From Lysobacterales bacterium (GTDB taxonomy: Bacteria; Pseudomonadota; Gammaproteobacteria; Xanthomonadales; SZUA-36): a stretch of DNA of 12,029 nucleotides. The DNA lies in contig JAPHSB010000238.1 of the NCBI GenBank assembly GCA_026193295.1, positions 1 to 12,029 on the forward strand. Direction: 5' to 3'. Made by a program: the position numbers and the translations under genes. The notes beneath the pieces were generated by a model. That model did not search any database and was not told where the DNA came from. It saw nothing but the letters and a program-made list of their open reading frames with translations. Of this stretch, positions 6,388-12,029 are shown in pieces. Numbering within the stretch: the stretch's first letter is position 1; each line of letters begins with the position of its first letter.

Positions 6388-8244
6388 TCAGTACTCGAGT
6401 GTCTCCGCGCTAAACTCCCGCACCGGTGATTGTGCGGACGCCTTGAGCACGCGCCGCAGAACGTGGTTCATCGTCAGAACGTCATTGTCGAAGCCGACAT
6501 GCGTTTCGCTGCCCGTCACCCGGGCTCCCGGTACCTTCCCCTGTGAATAGTGAATGGTGAGCCGCGGCAGCTTGCGGCGACCGACGGTCTCGCTGAACTT
6601 CTCCATGCCCAGAATTTTCTCGGGAATCTGCTCCTCGAAGGCCCGCGAAACCAGGTAGAGCAGGGACTTGTTGTAAGCCTTGGTCACCTCGTCGTCTTGC
6701 TCCAGTTGCTCGCTGAGATTGTAGATGGTCATCTCCTGGACGCGGAAGTCGGGGTAGGGCGCTTTCAGGAACGGCTGCACAACGTCGGTAAACAGATCGA
6801 CGGAGCCGGCCGGGGCCATCAGACTGACGGTGCTGACGACGCTCTGCGGCGCCAGGGTGGAAAGACGCTGCAACAGGTACGACAGCAGGATCATGCCGGT
6901 GCTGTGGCCGACCAGGTGAATCTTCCTGTTCTTGCCGGCGGCGCCGAAGGCGTCGATGAAGGCCTGCAGGGTCCGGGTGCCGGCCCGGCCATCGTCGAAG
7001 GGCAGTCGGGCGCCGGCCTTCATTTCCCGCCACAGGGCGCGTCCGGGCACGCGGGTAAGCTTTTCGATCAGCGTATCGATCCAGTCGGTCAGGCCGCCGG
7101 CGCGGTCGTCTGCTTCCTTGCGCCGGCCGATGATGACGTCCTTGAGTTCCTCCAGGATCCCGGTGTCGTACATCAGGTGGTAGGGATAGATCTTGTTCGC
7201 CTTGAAGGTCTCTTTCATGGCAGCAATGCGGCGGGCTGAGGCGACCGGGCTGTTGAGGCCGCCATGGGCGTAGAACAACAGGTGTTCATACTTGTCGGAG
7301 TTGGCCACCCAGTCGGCGGTCAGCTTGACGTCAGCGAGATTGCTCCAGTAGCGCCCGTCTTCATGGAATTGGCCGTCGTCGATGTGCACGAAGTGTCCTG
7401 CTATCTCAGCACGGGCTGGCTTGGGTGCGCTTTCGATGGCGGTGGCGTTCTTGCCGCCCTTGTTCGGCAGGTGCCAGATTTGTGGGGTGGGCAGGCCCAT
7501 GCGAAACACCCAGGCATCCTGGATGTTCGCCAGCCAGTCCTCGTAGGCCCACAGGGCAGTACCGTTCTTGCCCCAGCTGGCGCCCCAGGAGTTCTGAATC
7601 CAGAAACCCGCATCGTCGTAACCAACGATGGCGAAGGCATGGGCGCCGTCGACTGTATGCCCCGGCGTGATTCTGCCCGTTTCCCGGTGTGGCCGGTTCC
7701 AGCCCTTGTGCACATTGGCCGAACAGTAAATGGCGCCGACCTCGGTCAGGGCGGCGTGGTAGTCGGAGATGCGCGTGCCGAGCCGGTAATAGGCGCCGAT
7801 CGTGTTGTTGCGGGCGTCCTTGGCGGCATCGATGGTGTACCTTGGCTTGGTTTTCGGATCGAAGGGGTAGAGCACCTCGCTGCACACGCCCATGTTGTAC
7901 CAGCCTTTGATGGCGCCGCGGCAACTGGAACCGAGGTCGTCCTCGCCCGGCCACTCGTCGAAGCGCCGGGCGTTTTCGTACAGCATCAGCGCACTGACGG
8001 TAACGGGCTGGTCATTCGCCTGGCGCCCGCTCTCGATGATCAGGCGGTCGATGCACGCGGCCAGGGCGAAGCCGGTGCAGGCGTTGCTGCTGCCCTGGTG
8101 GCGGATGTGCAGGTTGTCCGGAACCTCGAGGCGGGGCTTGATATTGACCAGGGCGGGTTCGTAGATGTAGTCGCGGAAATCGGGCACGTCGGTTCGCGCG
8201 GCGAGGCGGAACCTGCCGATCCTGGGTGGGGCTTCGTGTTTCAT
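6388..8244 (-). CDS. Fusion of papain-like (C1) cysteine protease and alpha/beta hydrolase
   Basis: A 618-residue protein from the ATG at 8244; a TTG two codons upstream (8250) is possible but less likely. There is no signal peptide, so it is cytosolic unless exported by another route. Domain 1 (about 8-255) is papain-like: the PDFRDYIYEP start is seen in bacterial C1 peptidases, then HQGSSNACTGFA with oxyanion Gln50 and catalytic Cys56, DGAHAFAIVGYD with His202, and WIQNSWGASWG with Asn218. All catalytic residues are present, and no inhibitory propeptide is evident. A Lys/Pro/Ala-rich linker (256-282) leads to domain 2 (about 283-605), an alpha/beta hydrolase: LLFYAHGGLNSP (oxyanion-type HGG), a likely cap, IHLVGHSTGMILLSYLL with nucleophile Ser448, and His582 in SETHVGFDND; the acid is probably within NLSEQLEQDDE (509-519). 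Esterase, lipase or amidase activity is possible. The gene stands alone, divergent from the SGNH hydrolase and convergent with chaC. Confidence 0.92.
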   Translation of the reverse strand: MKHEAPPRIGRFRLAARTDVPDFRDYIYEPALVNIKPRLEVPDNLHIRHQGSSNACTGFALAACIDRLIIESGRQANDQPVTVSALMLYENARRFDEWPGEDDLGSSCRGAIKGWYNMGVCSEVLYPFDPKTKPRYTIDAAKDARNNTIGAYYRLGTRISDYHAALTEVGAIYCSANVHKGWNRPHRETGRITPGHTVDGAHAFAIVGYDDAGFWIQNSWGASWGKNGTALWAYEDWLANIQDAWVFRMGLPTPQIWHLPNKGGKNATAIESAPKPARAEIAGHFVHIDDGQFHEDGRYWSNLADVKLTADWVANSDKYEHLLFYAHGGLNSPVASARRIAAMKETFKANKIYPYHLMYDTGILEELKDVIIGRRKEADDRAGGLTDWIDTLIEKLTRVPGRALWREMKAGARLPFDDGRAGTRTLQAFIDAFGAAGKNRKIHLVGHSTGMILLSYLLQRLSTLAPQSVVSTVSLMAPAGSVDLFTDVVQPFLKAPYPDFRVQEMTIYNLSEQLEQDDEVTKAYNKSLLYLVSRAFEEQIPEKILGMEKFSETVGRRKLPRLTIHYSQGKVPGARVTGSETHVGFDNDVLTMNHVLRRVLKASAQSPVREFSAETLEY

Positions 8245-8289
8245 GTGCAATGCCTGTGGTCCGATGCTGATGATTTGCTTCTTTTACTG

Positions 8290-8295
8290 AATATA
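8290..8295 (-). promoter_or_regulatory. Possible -10 box for the protease-hydrolase fusion gene
   Basis: The minus strand reads TATATT (5 of 6 consensus), ending 45 bases upstream of the ATG at 8244. A poor -35 candidate, CTGCAA (8317-8312), sits 16 bases further up. The box lies in an AT-rich patch within an otherwise GC-rich gap. Confidence 0.35.
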
Positions 8296-8331
8296 GGTGA
8301 GCGGGTGAAACTTGCAGAAACGGCAACATAA

Positions 8332-8362
8332 CGCCATCGTGGCGGGTCGACGCTGGCGTCGA
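8332..8362. repeat. Two adjacent inverted repeats in the divergent intergenic region
   Basis: CGCCA-TCG-TGGCG (8332-8344, 5-bp arms) is followed two bases later by TCGACGC-TG-GCGTCGA (8347-8362, perfect 7-bp arms), then six A residues. The pair lies between the putative -10 box of the leftward fusion gene and that of the rightward SGNH gene. A T-run would follow the hairpin only in a rightward terminator, and here A residues follow instead, so a terminator is unlikely. A shared operator for both divergent genes is the best guess. Confidence 0.5.
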
Positions 8363-8390
8363 AAAAAGCGGCTACCGCCCCTTGGTCATT

Positions 8391-8399
8391 TGCTAGAAT
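8391..8399 (+). promoter_or_regulatory. Extended -10 promoter for the SGNH hydrolase gene
   Basis: TGCTAGAAT combines the TGn extension with TAGAAT (5 of 6 matches to TATAAT). It lies 47 bases before the GTG start at 8447. The -35 position is poor (TTGGTC at 8382 is too close), as is tolerated in extended -10 promoters. It supports the GTG start over longer readings, because the upstream part of the frame would lie outside the transcript. Confidence 0.45.
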
Positions 8400-8446
8400 T
8401 CGCTGATTGCCATTTCTCGAAAGGGTACAACCCGGGAAAATCTGCT

Positions 8447-9646
8447 GTGTACAAATGGTTGAGTGTATCTTTCCTCATTTTGAGCTTGGTGCTGGCCGCC
8501 GGTCCCCTGCAGGCCGCGCGTATCCTGGTGATCGGTGACAGTTGGGGGGTGGCAGCAGGCCCGTCCCTGCAGCAGGTCCTGGTCGACAACGGCAGTGCCG
8601 ATTCCGTGGCCAGTATCGCGGTGGGCGGTGAGACGGCGGAAAATATGAATACACCCGAATGGCTACAGCAAATCTCGACTGCGCTGGAACAGAATCCGGA
8701 TGCGGAATTGGTGCACCTGAGCCTGGGGGGTAACGATTTTCTCGGCAACTGGTCGTCTTTCCTGTCCCAGGCCGCCGAAGATCAATTGATCGCCGACATC
8801 CTCGAAGACATCACGGCCATTGTTGACCATATCCTGCAACAGCGTCCGGGGATCCGGATTTTCTGGTCGAGCTATGACTTTCCGCGCCCGCTGCCGATCA
8901 TTGGTCAGCCCGAGGATGTCAACAACGCTTCCCTGCGTTTTTCGGCGCGGGCACAGGCGCTGGCCGATGCGAAGGGTGATGCGCTGAACTACGGCGATTT
9001 CAACGGCCTGACCCAGGTTGTTTACGGCTTCGATGGCGTCCAGGTTTCAATCTATGACCCCGCTTTCGCCATCCCTCCGGGTGATCCGTCGTTGCCGGAT
9101 CCCCAGTACCCCGGCCCGGCCGTCGCTTATGCGGATTCGATCCACCTGACGGAAGAAGCCTTCCTGGTCCTCGCCGAGCACCAATATGACCAATTTTACC
9201 AGGCCGTGCTGGGCTTCCAGATCAACGCCGGCTTGAACGACGCCTGGTACAATCGCGCCACCAATGGACAAGGGTTGCTCTTGGCGGTTTTTCCGGCCAG
9301 GAAGGAGATGTTTGCGGCCTGGTTTACCTATGACACGGAACGTCCGCCGGAGGACGTGACCGCGATTGTCGGCGAAGCCGGGCATCGCTGGTTGACCGCC
9401 CAGGGCCCGTATGACGGAGACACCGCGAACCTGACGCTGTACCTGACCGCAGGAGGCGTGTTCGATGCCGCTGAACCGCCTGCCTCGACGGATTTGGCCG
9501 GTTACGGCACCCTGCAGATCGAGTTTGCCGACTGCACGCAGGGGTTGGTGACGTATGAGATTCCCTCGCTGAGCGTTTCAGGCCAGTTCCCCATCGAGCG
9601 GATCGCTCCCGACAACGTCGCCCTCTGTGAGTCGCTGGCCGAGTAG
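8447..9646 (+). CDS. Secreted SGNH-fold hydrolase with C-terminal accessory domain
   Basis: About 399 residues from a GTG start, chosen because it begins a proper signal peptide (V/M-YKWLSVSFLILSLVLAAG, cleavage near LQA-ARI) and has GGGA upstream. The frame is open back to a TTG at 8312, but that extension is basic, has no ribosome site and crosses the promoter. The SGNH/GDSL catalytic blocks follow: GDSWG with nucleophile Ser32, the block II glycine in VGGET (about 60), GGND with Asn96, and DSIH with Asp230 and His233. This predicts a periplasmic or extracellular esterase or acetylesterase. Residues about 264-395 form a separate domain beginning GLNDAWYNRATNGQG, with AWFTYDTERP, GHRWLTAQGP and a closing DNVALCESL; Cys363 and Cys394 may pair. 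I recall similar modules at the ends of other secreted proteins in Xanthomonadales-like bacteria, without a known function. The substrate is unknown. Confidence 0.9.
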   Translation: MYKWLSVSFLILSLVLAAGPLQAARILVIGDSWGVAAGPSLQQVLVDNGSADSVASIAVGGETAENMNTPEWLQQISTALEQNPDAELVHLSLGGNDFLGNWSSFLSQAAEDQLIADILEDITAIVDHILQQRPGIRIFWSSYDFPRPLPIIGQPEDVNNASLRFSARAQALADAKGDALNYGDFNGLTQVVYGFDGVQVSIYDPAFAIPPGDPSLPDPQYPGPAVAYADSIHLTEEAFLVLAEHQYDQFYQAVLGFQINAGLNDAWYNRATNGQGLLLAVFPARKEMFAAWFTYDTERPPEDVTAIVGEAGHRWLTAQGPYDGDTANLTLYLTAGGVFDAAEPPASTDLAGYGTLQIEFADCTQGLVTYEIPSLSVSGQFPIERIAPDNVALCESLAE

Positions 9647-9674
9647 CAGAACTTCCCGTGTCTGAGGAGGCTCA

Positions 9675-9715
9675 AACCACGAGGATGTGGTTCGCGCCCG
9701 ATGCGTTGTGCATCG
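9675..9715. terminator. Two small hairpins between convergent genes, possible terminator region
   Basis: AACCAC-GAGGAT-GTGGTT (9675-9692) and CGATGC-GTTGT-GCATCG (9699-9715) are two perfect 6-bp stems, six bases apart, lying between the SGNH stop and the stop of the oppositely oriented transporter. Their position suits a shared transcription end. Neither is followed by a T-run on either strand, so these are not classical rho-independent terminators, and the call is weak. Confidence 0.3.
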
Positions 9716-9755
9716 CGTAGCGGAATGCCTTATCGGTCCAGCCCTGCAGCCCGAA

Positions 9756-11348
9756 CTACTTCAGCCCGTGCATGCCGCGCTTCAGCAGCGGCGACACCGC
9801 CAGCAGCAGCAGCCCACAGCCGAGGCCTACCCAGAACAGCAGCTCGAACAGGTCGTAGTAGCCGGCCATCGCGCTGGTCGTGTCCACGACGCCGGTTATC
9901 GCCTCATCGACGGCCGACAGCTTGCCCAGCTGTGCCGCCAGTACTTCGGAATAGGACGTGCCGAGAAACCAGGCGCCCATCATCAGGCTCACGACGCGCG
10001 GCACCGAGAGCTGCGTGACCGCCGACAAGCCGATCGGCGACAGCATCATCTCGCCCACCTCCAGCACGAAGTAGGCCAGCACAAACCACCACAGGGCAGC
10101 CAGGCCATTCGCCTGTGGATACCGGATACTGACGACCAGGACCAGGAAGGAAATGCCGGCGGCCACGATGCCCAGCGCTGTTTTCACCGCCTTGCCCGGG
10201 TTCAGGTTTTTGCGCTCCAGGAAGGGCCAGAGCCAGGCAAACACCGGCGACAGCAGCAGGATGAACATGGCCCCCAGCGCCGCCAGTTGGGAAGCGCTCC
10301 ACTCCACGCCGAACGCCTGCCGGTTCATCATGCGGTCGGAGAACAGGATCCATGAGCCATAGGATTGCTCATACAGGGTGAAGAAAATGAGAGCGCCGAC
10401 AATCAGCACCAGCAACACCAGCATCCGGTGACGCTCTACCTGGCTGCAGTCTTTCAGCATGAACCAGAAAATTCCGGCCAGCAGGCAAATCGTCACGGTG
10501 TGCATGCCGAGGATGACCGGGCTCATCTGGGGCAGCCAGGCGGCCAGCTGCAGTATGACCGAATGGGTCTGGATCAGGGCCCAGACGCCGCCTACCCCGA
10601 GCAGGGCCCCGAGGTAAATCAGATACTCTCGCCGGATGCCGGGCAGCACATGCTCGCGCAGCACTTCAGGCCGGCTGGGTTCGGCGTGCCCGTGAAAGTA
10701 TTTCTGGCCCCAGACGAAATTGATCAGCCCGGCGACCATGCCAACGCCGGCCAGGCCGAAGCCGTATTTCCAGCCATAGGTTTCGCCCAGCCACCCGCAA
10801 AGCAGCGGAGCGATAAACGCGCCGAGGTTGATACCGGCATAGAAAATGGTGAATCCCGAATCGCGCCGCGGATCGTTGTCCGGGTAGAGGCGCCCGACGA
10901 TCGTCGAGATGTTCGGTTTCAGGAAACCAACACCGACGATGATCAGCGCCAGCGACAGGTAGAAAATCTGCAGCGCGTCATCATCACGAACGACTTCGCC
11001 ATTCACCATGACCGCCTGGGCGCCCTCGAAGGCCATGCCGAAATGGCCCAGGCAGAGCAGGGTGCCGCCCAGCACGACGGACTTGCGCATGCCGAGCCAG
11101 CGGTCGGCAATCAGCCCGCCCAAAACCGGCACCGCGTAGACCAGCCCGCCGTAGGCGCCAATCAGGTTGTAGCCATTGGAGTCACTGAACAGGTGGTACT
11201 TGACGAGGTACAGCAACAGCAGCGCTTTCATACCGTAGAAGGAAAACCGCTCCCACATCTCGGTGAGAAAACAGACGTAGAGTCCCTTCGGGTGACCCAG
11301 GAATTCGTCTTGCGACCGCGGGCTCGCTGTAACAGTGGAGGCATTCAT
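9756..11348 (-). CDS. POT/PTR2-family di-/tripeptide:proton symporter
   Basis: A 530-residue inner-membrane transporter of the proton-dependent oligopeptide (POT) branch of the major facilitator superfamily, with 12 or more hydrophobic segments and the usual length. Signatures: the proton-coupling ExxER motif in TEMWERFSFYGM (Glu30, Glu33, Arg34), a conserved Lys144 in GFLKPNIST, the PTR2 motif FYAGINLGAF (169-178) followed by GWLGETYGWKYGFG, and the C-half motif VLEVGEMMLSPIGLS (Glu433, Ser437, Pro438). The family imports di- and tripeptides driven by the proton gradient. Translation starts at the ATG at 11348, with a weak GGAA just before it. The gene is a single unit, divergent from the exported protein on the right. 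With exported hydrolases nearby it could supply the cell with peptides. Subfamily (DtpT-like versus others) cannot be fixed by eye. Confidence 0.95.
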   Translation of the reverse strand: MNASTVTASPRSQDEFLGHPKGLYVCFLTEMWERFSFYGMKALLLLYLVKYHLFSDSNGYNLIGAYGGLVYAVPVLGGLIADRWLGMRKSVVLGGTLLCLGHFGMAFEGAQAVMVNGEVVRDDDALQIFYLSLALIIVGVGFLKPNISTIVGRLYPDNDPRRDSGFTIFYAGINLGAFIAPLLCGWLGETYGWKYGFGLAGVGMVAGLINFVWGQKYFHGHAEPSRPEVLREHVLPGIRREYLIYLGALLGVGGVWALIQTHSVILQLAAWLPQMSPVILGMHTVTICLLAGIFWFMLKDCSQVERHRMLVLLVLIVGALIFFTLYEQSYGSWILFSDRMMNRQAFGVEWSASQLAALGAMFILLLSPVFAWLWPFLERKNLNPGKAVKTALGIVAAGISFLVLVVSIRYPQANGLAALWWFVLAYFVLEVGEMMLSPIGLSAVTQLSVPRVVSLMMGAWFLGTSYSEVLAAQLGKLSAVDEAITGVVDTTSAMAGYYDLFELLFWVGLGCGLLLLAVSPLLKRGMHGLK

Positions 11349-11382
11349 TTCCGTGTGTCACCCGGTATTGAAAGCAGGCACA

Positions 11383-11411
11383 AGAATCCAGTTATTTATC
11401 CGTTCAGTCAA
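11383..11411 (-). promoter_or_regulatory. Possible sigma-70 promoter for the peptide transporter
   Basis: The minus strand has TTGACT (11411-11406, 5 of 6 to TTGACA), a 17-base spacer and GATTCT (11388-11383, 3 of 6 to TATAAT). It would start transcription about 25-30 bases upstream of the ATG. The -35 is good and the -10 weak, which is common for regulated promoters. Confidence 0.35.
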
Positions 11412-11451
11412 ATAGAATGCGTGCGGCCAGCATCCGGTCACGCGGCTCGTC

Positions 11452-11457
11452 TATACT
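11452..11457 (+). promoter_or_regulatory. Possible -10 box for the exported protein at the right edge
   Basis: TATACT (5 of 6 to TATAAT) lies 36 bases before the ATG at 11494. No convincing -35 is found at the proper spacing. The short divergent gap (145 bp) would hold both this and the transporter promoter. Confidence 0.4.
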
Positions 11458-11493
11458 GCAAACCTGCCTCATCACCTCTGCGAGGATACGAAC

Positions 11494-12029
11494 ATGAGCC
11501 TGATCTCTACACACCTGCCAAGCCAACTGCTGGCGGCGACCCTGGCACTGGGCCTGGCCGGGCCGGTCGGCGCCGGCGACCCCGCAGCCCTGGTGAGCCT
11601 GTTCGAGGATTGGCGGGCGTTCGAGCGCCCGCCTTTGCTGGACGGTGCGCCGGACTATACGCGCGAGCAGTTCGAACAACGGCAGCCCGCGTTCCTGAAC
11701 CTGCGACAGCGCCTGGAGGCGATGAATCCGTCGACCTGGCCCATTCCGCAACAGGTCGACTGGCAGTTGGTGCGCGCGGAAATGAACGGATATGACTTCA
11801 ACCGCCGCGTGCTGAAACCGTGGGAACGCGACCCCGCCTTCTACCAGACCGTCTGGATGGAGCGCAGCGACGTGCCGGCGCACGAAGGCCCCGCGCACCA
11901 TGCCCTGACCGAATTCTGGACGTACAGCTTTCCGCTCAGTGACGCCGAGCAGCAACGGTTGATCAACGACCTAGGCGTCATCCCACCGCTGTACCGGCAG
12001 GCGCGGGGCAACCTGACCGGAAATGCGCG
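11494..12029 (+). CDS. Exported protein, DUF885-like, partial (C-terminus beyond window)
   Basis: The frame is open for 178 codons to the right edge with no stop. GAGGA at 11482-11486 stands 7 bases before the ATG. The N-terminus looks like a Sec signal peptide (SQLLAATLALGLAGPVGAG, cleavage around GAG-DP), so the product is probably periplasmic or secreted. The mature start (LVSLFEDWRAFERPP) and the stretch around VDWQLVRAEMNGYDFNRRVL and KPWERDPAFYQTVW recall the N-terminal half of DUF885-type bacterial proteins, some of which are discussed as possible metallopeptidases. The catalytic part would lie downstream, so this cannot be tested here. The gene is divergent from the POT peptide transporter, which would fit a peptidase role; that is only inference. 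Confidence 0.75.
   Translation, partial: MSLISTHLPSQLLAATLALGLAGPVGAGDPAALVSLFEDWRAFERPPLLDGAPDYTREQFEQRQPAFLNLRQRLEAMNPSTWPIPQQVDWQLVRAEMNGYDFNRRVLKPWERDPAFYQTVWMERSDVPAHEGPAHHALTEFWTYSFPLSDAEQQRLINDLGVIPPLYRQARGNLTGNA

Noticed and set aside
7264..8331. 355-codon open frame on the plus strand
   Set aside because: It is antisense to the protease-hydrolase fusion, whose catalytic motifs are all in the minus frame; it is rich in Val, Gly and Ala with no domain seen.
8312..8446. 45-residue N-terminal extension of the SGNH hydrolase from a TTG
   Set aside because: It contains the likely -10 box and inverted repeats and would put a basic tail before the signal peptide.
10365..11795. 476-codon open frame on the plus strand
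   Set aside because: It lies antisense to the POT transporter over most of its length and then overlaps the signal-peptide gene in another frame. Its composition (many Gln, His, Asp, Arg) is that of a reverse-strand shadow of a membrane protein.

Overview
The window reads as chromosomal DNA from a GC-rich gammaproteobacterium. Several secreted hydrolases, a proton-coupled peptide transporter, glutathione enzymes and the C-terminal accessory domain of the SGNH hydrolase all suggest a Xanthomonadales/Lysobacter/Wenzhouxiangella-like heterotroph living on protein or other polymers. That placement is an inference from gene content; no rRNA or other phylogenetic marker is present. I see no tRNA, rRNA, CRISPR array, insertion sequence, integrase or phage gene.

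Layout: (1) 1-2435, minus strand: a two-gene unit with a secreted all-helical, HEAT-like protein followed 5 bp later by an M14 zinc carboxypeptidase that runs off the left edge. (2) 2436-2778: a 343-bp gene-free regulatory region holding a 16/14-bp direct repeat, tandem CTGTCA boxes, an AT-rich stretch, a very good sigma-54 (-24/-12) promoter match and a 17-bp palindrome. It leads into a small secreted protein of unknown function (2779-3114). (3) 3180-6353: a glutathione S-transferase (minus) divergent from a Tat-exported lipoprotein amidase, which is followed on the same strand by a ChaC-type glutathione-degrading gamma-glutamylcyclotransferase. (4) 6388-8244, minus: an unusual two-domain enzyme with an apparently intact papain-like cysteine protease (Cys-His-Asn) fused to an alpha/beta hydrolase with a GHSTG nucleophile elbow. 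(5) 8447-9646: a secreted SGNH hydrolase with an extra C-terminal domain, divergent from the fusion enzyme across a region with two tandem inverted repeats. (6) 9756-11348, minus: a POT/PTR2 di-/tripeptide:H+ symporter. (7) 11494 to the right edge: the start of an exported protein whose sequence resembles uncharacterised DUF885-type proteins.

Together the genes suggest peptide and ester breakdown outside the cytoplasm (carboxypeptidase, amidase, SGNH hydrolase) with peptide import by the POT transporter, plus glutathione use and turnover (GST, ChaC). These links rest on neighbourhood only.

The items most worth a second look are the cysteine protease-alpha/beta hydrolase fusion and the sigma-54 promoter with PilR-like tandem boxes in front of a small secreted protein that does not look like a pilin.
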